Below are positions 33,262 to 42,649 of a DNA stretch of 64,000 nt, in pieces. The notes below the pieces were generated by a model that was not told the origin of the DNA, did not search any database, and saw only the letters and a list, made by a program, of their open reading frames with translations. Within the stretch, counting starts at the first letter, position 1. Each line of letters begins with the position of its first letter. The translations under genes and the position numbers were made by a program. This DNA is from Sphingomonas immobilis (GTDB taxonomy: Bacteria > Pseudomonadota > Alphaproteobacteria > Sphingomonadales > Sphingomonadaceae), in NCBI RefSeq assembly GCF_030580995.1, contig NZ_JAUQSZ010000004.1, positions 1 through 64,000 of the forward strand, in the 5' to 3' direction.

Positions 33262-34301
33262 CCGCGGGGATGGGCGAGCCTTCGAACATCGTCGTTCGCG
33301 TCGATCATCTGCCGCCGCCGGGCCCGATTGGGCAGGATGTCTACGCCTATCCCGCCGAGGCGCTGGTGCCGCTCCAGCCCGGGGAGATCCGTGTCGAGAC
33401 GCTGTTCGCCGCGGTCGATGCCGGTGCGCGCGCGATGATCGATCCGCACGCCGCCTATCCGATGAAGCTGCGGCCCGGCAACCGCGTGCCGACCTCCGCG
33501 ATCGTCGGGCGCGTGGTCGAGAGTCGCAACCCCGCGTTCCGGGACGGCGACCATGTTCGCGCCTTCCTGACGGTGCGGCAGCGCTTTCTCGTGCTCGATC
33601 CGGCCACACCGCATCACGACGTGAAGCGGGTCGATCCGGCGGACGGGCCGCTGCACCTGCATCTCGGCGCGCTCGGCATGACCGGCTTCACCGCATGGCT
33701 GGGGATCACCGAGATCGGCCGTCCGCATGGCGGCGAGACGGTGCTGGTGTCGGCGGCGGCGGGGGCAGTCGGATCGGTCGCCGGGCAGCTCGCCAAGGCG
33801 GCGGGTGCGCGCGTCGTCGGGATCGCCGGCGGCACCGAAAAATGCCGCGCGGTGGTCGAGCGGTTCGGTTTCGCCGCGTGCGTGGATTACAAATCGCCGG
33901 ATTTCGTCGCGGCGCTGGCGGAGGCGTGCCCCGACGGCGTCGATGTGTATTTCGAGAATGTCGGTGGAGCGGTGCAGCGCGCCGCCTTTGGCTTGATGAA
34001 CGTCTTCGGCCGGGTCGTGCTGTGCGGGCAGGTGTCGGGGTATAGCGGCGACGGAGCGGAGGGCGGCGGCCCGGACCTGATGATCGCGATCGGCAAGCGG
34101 CTGACGCTGCGCGGCTATCTTTCGAGTGATCATCTCGCCGAGTTTCCGCGCTTCGAGGCGGAGATGCTGCAGCGGGTGCGGGACGGTTCGGTGGTGCCGA
34201 GCGCGACGATCACCGGCGGGCTCACCAACCTTCACGAGGCGGTCAATTCGCTGACCGGCGGCCGCAACATCGGCCAGCAAATCCACCAGATGGCGGACTG
34301 A
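33258..34301 (+). CDS. NADP-dependent medium-chain reductase (PTGR/CurA-like)
   Basis: About 347 residues from a GTG at 33258 that overlaps the crotonase stop (GTGA); an ATG at 33270 is the alternative. It has 'LPGNRVPTSAIVGRVVESRNPAF'-like substrate-domain features, the core 'ALGMTGFTAWLGITEIGRPHGGETVLVSAAAGAVGSVAGQLAKAAGARVVGIAG' and 'GVDVYFENVGGAV', the hallmarks of prostaglandin-reductase/curcumin-reductase MDRs. It would reduce the C=C of an alpha,beta-unsaturated ketone with NADPH. An enone is a reasonable intermediate in alicyclic ring breakdown. Confidence 0.86.
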   Translation: MTAGMGEPSNIVVRVDHLPPPGPIGQDVYAYPAEALVPLQPGEIRVETLFAAVDAGARAMIDPHAAYPMKLRPGNRVPTSAIVGRVVESRNPAFRDGDHVRAFLTVRQRFLVLDPATPHHDVKRVDPADGPLHLHLGALGMTGFTAWLGITEIGRPHGGETVLVSAAAGAVGSVAGQLAKAAGARVVGIAGGTEKCRAVVERFGFAACVDYKSPDFVAALAEACPDGVDVYFENVGGAVQRAAFGLMNVFGRVVLCGQVSGYSGDGAEGGGPDLMIAIGKRLTLRGYLSSDHLAEFPRFEAEMLQRVRDGSVVPSATITGGLTNLHEAVNSLTGGRNIGQQIHQMAD

Positions 34302-34303
34302 AC

Positions 34304-35110
34304 TTAGCGCAGCCGCGCGGTTGCGGTCAGGTGATCGTATCCGGCGGCCGAGCGCACGCGCAACGCCACCGCGTCGCCCTCGCGCCGGCCGAGCAACGTC
34401 AGCGGCGCGTCGATGAAGGCGGGGGCGACCGCGCGGAAATCGAAGCTGGCGAGCGCGTCCCGGCCGAGTTCGCGGTCGGCGAGATCGAGCAGCAGGCTGG
34501 CCATCAGCGGCCCGTGGACGACAAGGCCGGGATAGCCCTCCACGTCGCGCGCGTAGGGCAGGTCGTAATGGATGCGGTGGCTGTTGAAGGTGAGCGCGGA
34601 GTAACGGAACAGCAGCGGGGCGCCCGGCACGATCTCGCGCTGCCAGTCCCATGCTTCCTCGGGCGCGGGCGGCGGCGCTGGCGGTGGCGGGGCCCCCGGT
34701 GCGGCCGCGGCGCGGTAGACGATCGTCTGTTTCTCCGACACCGCGAGCGCGCCGTCAGCGCGCGTTTCATGCCCGACCGTCACGAACAGCAGGGTGCCCG
34801 ACGCGCCGGTCTTTTCGGTGCGGTCGAGCACGGTCGAGACGCGCTCGATCGCGGCGCCGACCGGCAGGGGGCCGTGGAACGACACCGCGCTCGACGCCCA
34901 CATCCGGCGCGGCAGCGGGCTCTCGGGCAGGAAGCCGCCGCCGCCCGCGGGATGGCCGTCCGCGCCGAGGCCGGTGGTCGCGGCTTCCGGGGTGCAGAGG
35001 CACCAATGGATACCCTGCGGCGCGTGGGCGGCAGTCTCGCGATCGAACGTGGCGGCGTAGCGCGCGGCGAGCGCGGGGGTGAGCAGATCGGTCCGCGTGT
35101 CGGTCGTCAT
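34304..35110 (-). CDS. MaoC-type hydratase, mesaconyl-C4-CoA hydratase (Meh/HTD2)-like
   Basis: 268 residues; ATG at 35108-35110 (TGATG overlap with the Mcd gene). The segment 'FLPESPLPRRMWASSAVSFHGPLPVGAAIERVSTVLDRTEKTGASGTLLFVTVGHE...LAVSEKQTIVYR' is the Meh/HTD2/itaconyl-CoA-hydratase pattern. The C-terminal hot-dog reads 'FRYSALTFNSHRIHYDLPYARDVEGYPGLVVHGPLMASLLLDL', with the N-S-H-x-I-H catalytic form. Next to Mcd and Mct it should hydrate mesaconyl-C4-CoA to citramalyl-CoA. It is the last gene of the operon; no citramalyl-CoA lyase follows. Confidence 0.8.
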   Translation of the reverse strand: MTTDTRTDLLTPALAARYAATFDRETAAHAPQGIHWCLCTPEAATTGLGADGHPAGGGGFLPESPLPRRMWASSAVSFHGPLPVGAAIERVSTVLDRTEKTGASGTLLFVTVGHETRADGALAVSEKQTIVYRAAAAPGAPPPPAPPPAPEEAWDWQREIVPGAPLLFRYSALTFNSHRIHYDLPYARDVEGYPGLVVHGPLMASLLLDLADRELGRDALASFDFRAVAPAFIDAPLTLLGRREGDAVALRVRSAAGYDHLTATARLR

Positions 35111-36744
35111 CAATTCCTCGTCGCGATCAGCCCTCGTGCGATCACCTGCGCCTGGATTTCCGCAGCACCTTCGAAGATGTTGAGGATGCGGGCGTCGCAC
35201 AGCACGCGGCTGATCTCCGATTCGAGCGCATAGCCGTTGCCGCCGTGGATCTGCAGCGCGTTATCCGCATTGCTCCATGCGACGCGCGCCGCGAGCAGCT
35301 TGGCCATGCCCGCCTCGACGTCGCAACGGCGGCCCTTGTCCTTTTCGCGCGCGGCGAAATAGGCAAGCTCGCGCGCCGCGATCGTCTCCACCACCATCAT
35401 CGCCAGCTTGTCGTGGACGCGCGGGAAATCGGCGAGCGGGCGGCCGAACTGGCGGCGCTCGACGGCATAGGCGAGGCCGAGCTCGAACGCGCGCCAGGCG
35501 ACACCGACCGCGCGCGCCGCCGTCTGGATGCGCGCGCCCTCGAAGGTCTTCATCAACTGGCGGAAGCCCTGGCCTTCCTCGCCGCCGAGCAGGGCGTCGG
35601 CCGGGGCCGCGAAGCCGTCGAACACCAGCTCGTATTCGCGCATCCCGCGGTAGCCGAGCACGCCGATCTCGCCGCCCGACATGCCGGGCGCGGGGAAGGG
35701 ATCGTCCTCCGTGCCGCGCGGTTTCGGCGCGAGGAACATGCTGAGCCCCGCGTTGCCGGGCCCGCCGGTGCGCGCGAGCAGGGTCATCAGGTCGCTGCGC
35801 GCGGCATGGGTGATCCACGTCTTGGCGCCGCTGATCGCCCAGCCCTCCGCGCCCGCCACCGCGCGGGTGGCGAGATTGGCGAGATCGGAGCCGTTGGCGG
35901 GTTCGGTAAAGACGGCGGTGGGCAGCACCGCGCCGCTGGCGATGCCGGGCAGCCACTGCGCCTTCTGCTCGGGCGTCCCCGCCAGCCCGATCAGCTCACC
36001 CGCGATTTCCGAGCGGGTGCCGAGCGAGCCCGCGCCGATCCAGCCGCGCGACAGTTCCTCGGTGATGATGCACATTTCGAGCTTGCCGAGCCCGAGGCCG
36101 CCGAAATCGGGCGCGATGCACACGCCGAACGTGCCGAGCGCGGCGAGTTCGGCGATCAGCGCATCGGGGATGAGCGCATCGGCGAGGTGCCAGCCGTGCG
36201 CGAACGGCGTGATGCGATCGGCGGTGAAGCGGCGGTACTGGTCGCGGATGGCGTCGATCGTCTCGTCGCCGAGCGATTCGGCGAGGCCGCCGCCGCCGCG
36301 CACGTGCGCGACGAGGGCGGCGCGCGCCTGCGGGTCCGCGCCCGCATCGACGAGCGCGGCGACCGCCGGATCGGCGGCGAGCGCGGCGGCGTCGGCGGCG
36401 ATACCGAGCTGCGCGGGGCGGACGATCTCGTTGGCGCTGATCGGCAGGCCGCCGAGCAGTTGCGCGGCATATTCGCCGAAGCCGATCGCCAGCACGTGCG
36501 CCTCGGCATCGCCATAGTCGCCGCGCACCGCCGCCGCTTCGGCCCAGGCGAGCAGGCCGTCGAGCGCGGCGACCGTCGTCGCGATCCAGGCGAGGCCGTG
36601 CGCGGCGCGCTGTTCCGCATCGAGCCGCGCGGGATCGAGCGTGCCGCCGGGGGCGACGCGCGCGCGCACCGCCTCGCGTGCGGCGTCGGCGAAGCGGTGC
36701 AGCGCGGGGATCGCGGCGCGGGCGAGATCGAGCGTCGCGCTCAT
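35110..36744 (-). CDS. mcd: (2S)-methylsuccinyl-CoA dehydrogenase-like ACAD
   Basis: 544 residues, about 160 longer than ordinary ACADs at the N-terminus. That extra domain ('[29 protein letters not shown]', '[27 protein letters not shown]') and the core ('[24 protein letters not shown]', '[15 protein letters not shown]', '[18 protein letters not shown]') are what I know from Mcd of the ethylmalonyl-CoA pathway. The base is the Glu of '[12 protein letters not shown]'. The expected reaction is (2S)-methylsuccinyl-CoA to mesaconyl-C1-CoA. Ccr and ethylmalonyl-CoA mutase are absent here, so the source of substrate must differ. Its start and stop overlap those of Mct and the Meh-like gene. Confidence 0.82.
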   Translation of the reverse strand: MSATLDLARAAIPALHRFADAAREAVRARVAPGGTLDPARLDAEQRAAHGLAWIATTVAALDGLLAWAEAAAVRGDYGDAEAHVLAIGFGEYAAQLLGGLPISANEIVRPAQLGIAADAAALAADPAVAALVDAGADPQARAALVAHVRGGGGLAESLGDETIDAIRDQYRRFTADRITPFAHGWHLADALIPDALIAELAALGTFGVCIAPDFGGLGLGKLEMCIITEELSRGWIGAGSLGTRSEIAGELIGLAGTPEQKAQWLPGIASGAVLPTAVFTEPANGSDLANLATRAVAGAEGWAISGAKTWITHAARSDLMTLLARTGGPGNAGLSMFLAPKPRGTEDDPFPAPGMSGGEIGVLGYRGMREYELVFDGFAAPADALLGGEEGQGFRQLMKTFEGARIQTAARAVGVAWRAFELGLAYAVERRQFGRPLADFPRVHDKLAMMVVETIAARELAYFAAREKDKGRRCDVEAGMAKLLAARVAWSNADNALQIHGGNGYALESEISRVLCDARILNIFEGAAEIQAQVIARGLIATRN

Positions 36745-37958
36745 GCCTGTGTCACCAGCCCGGCGTCGTGGAGCTTGCCGATCTCGCCCGAACCGAGGCC
36801 GAGAACGTCCGCCAGCACCTCGTCGCTATGCTCGCCGAGGAAGGGCGCGCGCACCGGTGGGCGGCGCGGTTCCTGCGGGATCGTCGCCATCGCGCCTGGC
36901 ACCGGATAGGAAAGCCCGCTGGTCTGTTCGATCGTGCTGAAAACCGGATTGGCGGCGACGAGCGCGGGATCGTCGACCGCCTCGCGCATCGTCTGATACG
37001 TGCCCCAGCAACAGCCGAGCCGGTCGAAGGTCGCGCCGAGTTCGGCCGATTGCCGCTGCGCCACCGCCGCCTCGACCAGCGGGAAGAGCGCGTCGCGGTG
37101 TTCGAAGCGCACGCCCTCGTCCTTCGCGAAGGAGACGCCGCGCGCGGCCTCGATCGCCGCCACCGGATCGGCCAGCGAGAGCGCCGCGACGAGGCCGGTC
37201 CATTGGCGCGGGGTGATCGCCATCACCATCAGCCGCACGCCGTCCGCGGTCAGGAAATCGCGGCCGAACGCGCCGTAGACGGTGTTGCCGTAGCGCGCGC
37301 GATTGTCGCCCGTCGTCAGCATCTCGGCGAGCTGGCCGAGGTTGGCGATGGTGGCGATGCCGACGTCGGCGAGGGGGATGCGCACCTCCTGCCCGCGCCC
37401 CGTCGCCTGCCGGTGCTGGAGCGCGGCGAGCAGCGCGAAGGCGGCATAGGCGCCGGTCAGCAGATCCCAGGCGGGGAGGACGTGGTTGACGGGTTCGTCG
37501 CCGAGGCTTTCCGGCCCGGTGATCTGCGGGATGCCGAGCGCGGCGTTGACGGTATAGTCGAGCGCCGGGCCGCCGTTCGCCTGCCCCATGATGCGCGCGG
37601 TGATGAGGTCGGCGCGGCGCGCGGCCAGCGTGTCATGCGCGAGGAACCCCTCGACCGGGAAGTTGGTGAGGAACAGCCCCGCCTTCGCGCCCGGTGCCGT
37701 CGCGAGCGCCGCCAGCAGTTCGCGCCCCTCGGGCCGCCCCAGATCGAGCGCGACCGATTTCTTGCCCTTGTTGAGCCCCTCCCAATAGAGGCTCGCGCCG
37801 GTATCGGCCTTGGGCCAGCGGCGGAAATCGGGGCCGCCGCCGAGCTGATCGACGCGGATCACCTCCGCGCCCATCTGCGCGAGATAGAGGCCGGCGCTGG
37901 GCGAGGCGACGAACGACGACGCCTCCACGACGCGCATTCCGCCGAGCAGATCGTACAT
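36741..37958 (-). CDS. mct: 2-methylfumaryl-CoA isomerase / mesaconyl-CoA C1-C4 CoA transferase-like (CaiB family)
   Basis: 405 residues, class III CoA-transferase fold: '[46 protein letters not shown]', '[23 protein letters not shown]', '[27 protein letters not shown]' and '[11 protein letters not shown]'. These resemble the Chloroflexus-type Mct branch more than generic CaiB. Mct moves CoA within one molecule, from C1 to C4 of mesaconate. The catalytic Asp of CaiB enzymes is likely that in 'PAWDLLTG'. It is coupled to Mcd (ATGA) and to the ACAD upstream (TAATG). If not Mct, it is another CaiB transferase. Confidence 0.75.
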   Translation of the reverse strand: MYDLLGGMRVVEASSFVASPSAGLYLAQMGAEVIRVDQLGGGPDFRRWPKADTGASLYWEGLNKGKKSVALDLGRPEGRELLAALATAPGAKAGLFLTNFPVEGFLAHDTLAARRADLITARIMGQANGGPALDYTVNAALGIPQITGPESLGDEPVNHVLPAWDLLTGAYAAFALLAALQHRQATGRGQEVRIPLADVGIATIANLGQLAEMLTTGDNRARYGNTVYGAFGRDFLTADGVRLMVMAITPRQWTGLVAALSLADPVAAIEAARGVSFAKDEGVRFEHRDALFPLVEAAVAQRQSAELGATFDRLGCCWGTYQTMREAVDDPALVAANPVFSTIEQTSGLSYPVPGAMATIPQEPRRPPVRAPFLGEHSDEVLADVLGLGSGEIGKLHDAGLVTQA

Positions 37959-39133
37959 TAGCCGTTGGCCTGGAAGTCGCGGATCATCTGCTTGGCGATG
38001 ACGAGCTGCTGGATCTGCGTCGTACCTTCGTAGATGCGGTAGATGCGCGCGTCGCGGAACAGCCGCTCGGCCTCATATTCGGCGAGATAGCCTGCGCCGC
38101 CGTGGATCTGCACGACGCGGTCGACGACGCGGCCGCACATCTCGGTCGAGAACATCTTGAAGGCCGAACATTCGAGGCTGGCGCGGCCGCGCTCGGCGCG
38201 CCTGCAGGCGTCGAGCATCATGCATTCCGCCGCATAGATTTCCGCGCGGCTGTCGGCGAGCATCGCCTGGATGAGCTGGAACTGCGCGATCGGCTCGCCG
38301 AAGGCCTTGCGCTCCATCGCGTAGCGCAGCCCCGTCTCCAGCGCGCGTTCGGCGAGTCCGAGCGCCGCCGCGCCGACCGAGAGACGCCCCGAATCGAGCG
38401 CCTGCATCGCCGCGAGAAAGCCCTTGCCCTCCTCGCCGCCGAGCAGGGCGTCGCCGGGCACGCGCACATCCTCGAGGATGACGTCGGCGATCAGCGCGCC
38501 CGACTGGCCCATCTTCTTGTCCGGGCTGCCGATCGAGACGCCGGGCGCGGTCATGTCGATCAGGAAGGCGCCGATATGCGCGTTCTTCGGCAGCGGTTCC
38601 GCATTGGTGCGCGCCATGATGAGGCCGATCTTCGCGAGCGGCGCGTTGGTGATGTAGCGCTTGGTGCCGTTGAGGACATAGCCGTTGCCGTCGCGCGTCG
38701 CCCGCGTCTTGAGCCCGGCGGCGTCGGAGCCGCTGTCGGGCTCGGTAAGGCCGAAGCAGGCGATTTCGCCGTTTGCCGAGCGCGCCATCCATTCCGCCTG
38801 CTGTTCGGCCGTGCCGCCCTTTTTCAGTGCGGTGGTGAACATGCCGGTGTTGATCGACATCACCGCGCGGAAGGCGGGCGCCGGCTTGCCGAGTTCGCGG
38901 ATGGTGCGGATATACTGGCTGATGCCGAGCCCCGCGCCGCCATGTTCGGCCGGCGTCGTCAGCGCGAACAGGCCCATGTCACGCATTTCGGCGAGGATTT
39001 CGTCGGGCACGCGGTTGTCGGCGATGACCTGCGGCTCGGCCGGGATCAGCCGTTCGCGGACGTAGCGGCGGAGCTGATCGAGGAACGCCTCGAACGTCTC
39101 CTCGTCCATCGCATCGGCGGGGGTGTCAGGCAT
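37958..39133 (-). CDS. acyl-CoA dehydrogenase, single type (MCAD/SCAD-like base)
   Basis: 391 residues with full ACAD motifs: 'CFGLTEPDSGSDAAGLKTRA', 'NGTKRYITNAPLAKIGLIMAR', 'RKAFGEPIAQFQLIQAMLAD', 'IHGGAGYLAEYEAERLFRDARIYRIYEGTTQIQQLVIAKQ'. Glu in 'YEGTTQI' is at the MCAD catalytic position. It is self-sufficient, FAD-dependent and should pass electrons to ETF. It overlaps the thiolase gene by 8 bp and the Mct gene by 1 bp, within the eight-gene operon. The early residues 'DEETFEAFLDQLRRYVRERLIPAE' are acid-rich but ordinary. Confidence 0.91.
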   Translation of the reverse strand: MPDTPADAMDEETFEAFLDQLRRYVRERLIPAEPQVIADNRVPDEILAEMRDMGLFALTTPAEHGGAGLGISQYIRTIRELGKPAPAFRAVMSINTGMFTTALKKGGTAEQQAEWMARSANGEIACFGLTEPDSGSDAAGLKTRATRDGNGYVLNGTKRYITNAPLAKIGLIMARTNAEPLPKNAHIGAFLIDMTAPGVSIGSPDKKMGQSGALIADVILEDVRVPGDALLGGEEGKGFLAAMQALDSGRLSVGAAALGLAERALETGLRYAMERKAFGEPIAQFQLIQAMLADSRAEIYAAECMMLDACRRAERGRASLECSAFKMFSTEMCGRVVDRVVQIHGGAGYLAEYEAERLFRDARIYRIYEGTTQIQQLVIAKQMIRDFQANG

Positions 39134-40334
39134 CGGCCATGCCGACGATGGCGATGGCGGAGACGTTCTGGCTCGGCATGCCGCCGAGATTGTGGCTGAG
39201 CGCGAGGCTCGGCGGGGTCTGGCGCTGGCGCGGGCCGGCGCGGCCGAGCAGCTGGAGATAATTCTCGTAGATCATGCGCAGCCCCGACGCGCCGATCGGA
39301 TGGCCGAAGCATTTGAGGCCGCCGTCGATCTGGCAGGGGATGGTGCCGTCGGCATCGAAGAAGCCGTCGAGCACGTCGCGCCAGCCGTCGCCTTCCTTGG
39401 AGATGTAGAGATCCTCCATCGTGACGAGTTCGGTGACGGAGAAACAGTCGTGGACCTCCATCAGGCTGATCTGCTCGCGCGGGTTGGTGACGCCGGCTTC
39501 CTCATAGGCCTTGGCGGCGGCGACGCGGGTGGTGTGGAAGAAGCTGCCGTTCCAGCCGCCGCCCTGCTGGATCTCCCAGCCGTTCGACGCCGCGATCTGC
39601 AGCGCCTTGACCGTCACGAGATCCGTCTTGCCGAGCGCGCGGGCGATTTCGGGCGTGGTGACGATCGCGCAGGCCGCGCCGTCCGACACGCCGCAGCAAT
39701 CGAACAGGCCGAGCGGCTCGGCGATCATCGGCGCGTTCAGCACCGTATCCATGTCGACCGCCTTCTGGAGATGCGCCTTGGGGTTCTTCGCGCCGTTGGC
39801 GTGGCTCTTGACCGAGACATGCGCCATCGCGCGCTTGAGATCGTCCTTCGACACGCCGTGGACGCTGCGATAGGCCGAGGCGAGCTGCGCGAAATTGCCG
39901 GGGGCGGAGCCGGTGATGCCGGTCATGTCGTGCATCGTGCCGCGCGTGCGGACGGGCAGGCCGCCGTAGCCGGTGTCCTTCAGCTTCTCGACGCCGAGCG
40001 CGAGCGCGATGTCGGCCGCGCCCGAGGCGACGGCATAGACCGCGCCGCGAAAGCTCTCGGTCCCGCTCGCGCAGTAATTCTCGACCTTGGTGACGCCGAT
40101 ATTCTTGAGGCGCAGCGCAGTGGACAGCGGGATGCCCGAGGGGCCGATGTTGACCGCGTCGAACGCCACGCCGAGCCAGGCCGCGTCGATCTGCGAAGTG
40201 TCGATGCCGGCGTCGGCGATCGCCTCCTCATAGGCCTCGACCATCAGGCTGTCGGCGTCCTTGTCCCAGCGTTCGCCGAACTTCGCGCACCCCATGCCGA
40301 GGATCGCGACCTTGTCCTTGATGCCCTTGGCCAT
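39126..40334 (-). CDS. SCP-x-type thiolase (acetyl-CoA acyltransferase)
   Basis: 402 residues. Nucleophile Cys88 in 'VENYCASGTESFRGA', 'NAPMIAEPLGLFDCCGVSDGAACAIV', 'MEVHDCFSVTEL' and 'DGGLKCFGHPIGASGLRM' (active His) are all intact, the SCP2/SCP-x thiolase pattern. It should be an active thiolase. It lies 27 bp downstream of the thiolase-fold/DUF35 fusion gene. A thiolase beside an HMG-CoA-synthase-like protein and a DUF35 domain recalls the archaeal thiolase-HMGCS-DUF35 complex, so a physical complex is possible. Confidence 0.9.
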   Translation of the reverse strand: MAKGIKDKVAILGMGCAKFGERWDKDADSLMVEAYEEAIADAGIDTSQIDAAWLGVAFDAVNIGPSGIPLSTALRLKNIGVTKVENYCASGTESFRGAVYAVASGAADIALALGVEKLKDTGYGGLPVRTRGTMHDMTGITGSAPGNFAQLASAYRSVHGVSKDDLKRAMAHVSVKSHANGAKNPKAHLQKAVDMDTVLNAPMIAEPLGLFDCCGVSDGAACAIVTTPEIARALGKTDLVTVKALQIAASNGWEIQQGGGWNGSFFHTTRVAAAKAYEEAGVTNPREQISLMEVHDCFSVTELVTMEDLYISKEGDGWRDVLDGFFDADGTIPCQIDGGLKCFGHPIGASGLRMIYENYLQLLGRAGPRQRQTPPSLALSHNLGGMPSQNVSAIAIVGMADA

Positions 40335-40361
40335 CGTCTTGTCTCCTGCTCGAAACCCCGG

Positions 40362-41816
40362 TCAGGCGACCGGGACCGCCTTCCAGAAATATTTGGTGAA
40401 GTCGCGCATCTCGTCGACCGCCTTGATGCGGAACATCATCATCATGTCGCGCCCGACCTCGACGTCGCTTGCGTCGACATCGGCAAATTCCACCATCATG
40501 CGCCCGCCGCCGTCGAAGTCGATCATGCCGTAATAGCTCGGCGGATTGGGCGAATAGGTGAGGCTGTCGGCGGTGTAGGTGACGATCTTCGCGCGGACGT
40601 CGGCGAGCGGATAATCCTCCTGCGTGCCCACCGCATGATCATTGGGGTTCACGCCGATGTCGCTCTTGGGGAATTGCACCGTGCCGGTCTTGGTGCAGCG
40701 CCCGCCGACCAGACCGAGCACCGCCTTGCGATTGCGCCACAAGGTGGTGCCGGGCTGTTTCTGATCCGCCTCTGCGCGCTGGCCGCGCTCGAGCTCGACC
40801 AGGCCGCGGTGAAAGAGGAAGCGCATGTAATTGTCGGTCTTGGCACCGCGCGCGATCGAGCCCTTCACGCCGCGCCGCGCAGGCAACGATGCGATCGCGG
40901 GGGTGGTTTCGAACAGCAGCACGTCGACGCCCTGGCCGAAGCCGACAAGCAGGATCTTCTCGCCCGGCGCGGCCGCCTCCAGCGTGGCGGCGAGCAGCAG
41001 CGTGGCGTGCGCGACGCCCGCCTCGCCGACGGTGGCGCCGAGCGACTCGACCACCGCCTCGGGCTTCACGCCCGCGCGCTTGGCGAGACCTTCCGGCACG
41101 CCGCGCAGGGTGAGCGGAACGACGAAGCGATCGATCTCGGCGCCTGTCACGCCGAGTTTCGCCAGCGCGCCCTTGATCGCGGCGCCGATCAGGCCGGTAT
41201 AGCCCTCGTCACGGATCCAGCGGCTTTCCCAGGTGTAATCGAAATCGGCGCCGGTGGCGCGGACGTGATCGACGAAATCGATCGTGGTCGAATGGCTGCC
41301 GAGATATCTGGCGATCACGTCGCCCTTGCCGACCAGCACGCCGGCCGCGGCATCCCCGTAGTTGAGTTCGCCTTCGGACGCGGGCCGCGCCTTGCGCATC
41401 TCACTGGCGACGGCGAGGTGGGGACGGGCCGCGCCTGCCGCCGCATCGAGCGCCTGGATGAGCTGCGAGGTGGCGGCACGCTGGCTGCCCGTCACGTCGA
41501 TCGCCGCCGTACCGTCGTCGAGCGTCAGCGCCTCCTTGACGACGCCCGCGTTGAGCCGGTCGGCAAAGGGCAGGGTGGTCGAGGCGAGCGACACCGTGCC
41601 GACGCCTGCGCGGTCGACGCCGACGAGCGTGTCGCGTGCGGCCTCGACCGCCATCGTGATCGTATCCTCATCCCAGTTCGCCGCCGCGCGCTCGCCCTTG
41701 GCGAGGCCCTTGAGGCCGCCCGCGAACCAGGCGTTGGCGGCATAGACCGCCTGCCGCTGCAACCGGCCTTTCGGGATGTAGGCGCCGAAGCTGAGGATGC
41801 CGATGTCCGCGGTCAT
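40362..41816 (-). CDS. HMG-CoA synthase/KAS III-like protein fused to DUF35, lacking the catalytic Cys
   Basis: 484 residues; ATG at 41814-41816 (ATGA overlap). Residues about 1-330 have the thiolase-fold HMGCS/KAS III plan ('IGILSFGAYIPKGRLQRQAV', 'LNYGDAAAGVLVGKGDVIA', 'ILLVGFGQGVDVLLFE'). About 360-484 is a DUF35 zinc-ribbon/OB-fold ('RNRKAVLGLVGGRCTKTGTVQFPKSDIGVNP', 'SYYGMIDFDGGGRMMVEFADVD'). The whole protein has one cysteine, in the ribbon (GGRCTK). The expected nucleophile region reads 'DVTGSQRAATSQL', with Ser. The zinc site is also reduced. A Claisen condensation through Cys is thus ruled out. Fold assignment is good; the reaction is unknown. Confidence 0.8.
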   Translation of the reverse strand: MTADIGILSFGAYIPKGRLQRQAVYAANAWFAGGLKGLAKGERAAANWDEDTITMAVEAARDTLVGVDRAGVGTVSLASTTLPFADRLNAGVVKEALTLDDGTAAIDVTGSQRAATSQLIQALDAAAGAARPHLAVASEMRKARPASEGELNYGDAAAGVLVGKGDVIARYLGSHSTTIDFVDHVRATGADFDYTWESRWIRDEGYTGLIGAAIKGALAKLGVTGAEIDRFVVPLTLRGVPEGLAKRAGVKPEAVVESLGATVGEAGVAHATLLLAATLEAAAPGEKILLVGFGQGVDVLLFETTPAIASLPARRGVKGSIARGAKTDNYMRFLFHRGLVELERGQRAEADQKQPGTTLWRNRKAVLGLVGGRCTKTGTVQFPKSDIGVNPNDHAVGTQEDYPLADVRAKIVTYTADSLTYSPNPPSYYGMIDFDGGGRMMVEFADVDASDVEVGRDMMMMFRIKAVDEMRDFTKYFWKAVPVA

Positions 41817-42649
41817 TGGAACTCCGTATAGCCGTTGTTGAGGACGACGAGATCGCGCTCGACGACTTTCGCGCGGAAGGCGGCCGTGCCGTCGCCCTCG
41901 CGCCAGATTTCGGTCTGGATCGTTTCCCCGGGGAAAACCGGCGAGGAGAAACGCGCGTCGATCCGCTTGATCCGCTCCGGCGCATTGTCGCCAAGCGCGG
42001 CGAGCAAGGAGCGGCCGGCGATGCCGAAGGTACACAGGCCGTGCAGGATGGGGCGCGGGAAGCCCGCCGCCTGCGCCACCGCCGGATCGGCGTGCAACGG
42101 GTTCATGTCGCCCGACAGGCGGTAGATCAGCGCCTGGTTTTCGGCCGTCGTCAGCGTGTGGACGATATCGGGCGCGCGATCGGGAATCGCGTGTGGCGCG
42201 GGCTGGCCGTCGGACGAGCCGCCATAGCCGCCGTCGCCGCGCAGGAAGGTCGCGTTGCGCACCGTGGCGACGTGCGTGCCGTCCTCGTGATGGATCTCGC
42301 GCGTCTGGTAGACGACCGCGCCCTTGGCCGCGCCCTTGTCGAAGATCGGGCCGAAGGTGCTCGATCCGATCAGCTCGCCCGAAGTGGGGAGGGGCGCGTG
42401 GCAGGTGACGCTGGTTTCGCCGTGGAGGATCTTCTTCCAGTCGACGCCGAGCTTCGGGTCGCGCCAGATGAAGCCGGGATAGGCCATGATGACGGCCATG
42501 CCGGGCAACGCCTTCAGCCCGTCCTCATAGACGAAGGGCAGTTCGGTCGCGCCGACGCCGAGCGCGTAGAGGATCACCTTGTTGGGGGTGATGCGCTGCC
42601 GCGTCTCGATCGGCGGGTGCGAGAGGAAGATGTCGGGATCGAGCGGCAT
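41813..42649 (-). CDS. MaoC-type (R)-specific enoyl-CoA hydratase 2 (MFE-2-like double hot-dog)
   Basis: 278 residues. The C-terminal hot-dog has the complete hydratase-2 motif 'YRLSGDMNPLHADPAVAQAAGFPRPILHGLC' with Asp181, Asn183 and His186. The N-terminal half ('VILYALGVGATELPFVYEDGLKALPGMAVIMAYPGFIW') is the substrate-holding hot-dog of peroxisomal MFE-2 and steroid-side-chain hydratases of the ChsH3 kind. It would add water to a 2-enoyl-CoA to give the 3R-hydroxy product. The next gene, an MFE-2-like SDR, would oxidise it; both are coupled by overlaps (TGATG and ATGA). Confidence 0.9.
   Translation of the reverse strand: MPLDPDIFLSHPPIETRQRITPNKVILYALGVGATELPFVYEDGLKALPGMAVIMAYPGFIWRDPKLGVDWKKILHGETSVTCHAPLPTSGELIGSSTFGPIFDKGAAKGAVVYQTREIHHEDGTHVATVRNATFLRGDGGYGGSSDGQPAPHAIPDRAPDIVHTLTTAENQALIYRLSGDMNPLHADPAVAQAAGFPRPILHGLCTFGIAGRSLLAALGDNAPERIKRIDARFSSPVFPGETIQTEIWREGDGTAAFRAKVVERDLVVLNNGYTEFQ

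Noticed and set aside
39123..41831. 902-codon open frame on the plus strand
   Set aside because: Antisense to the thiolase and the HMGCS-like/DUF35 genes, whose motifs and overlaps are convincing. No domain seen.
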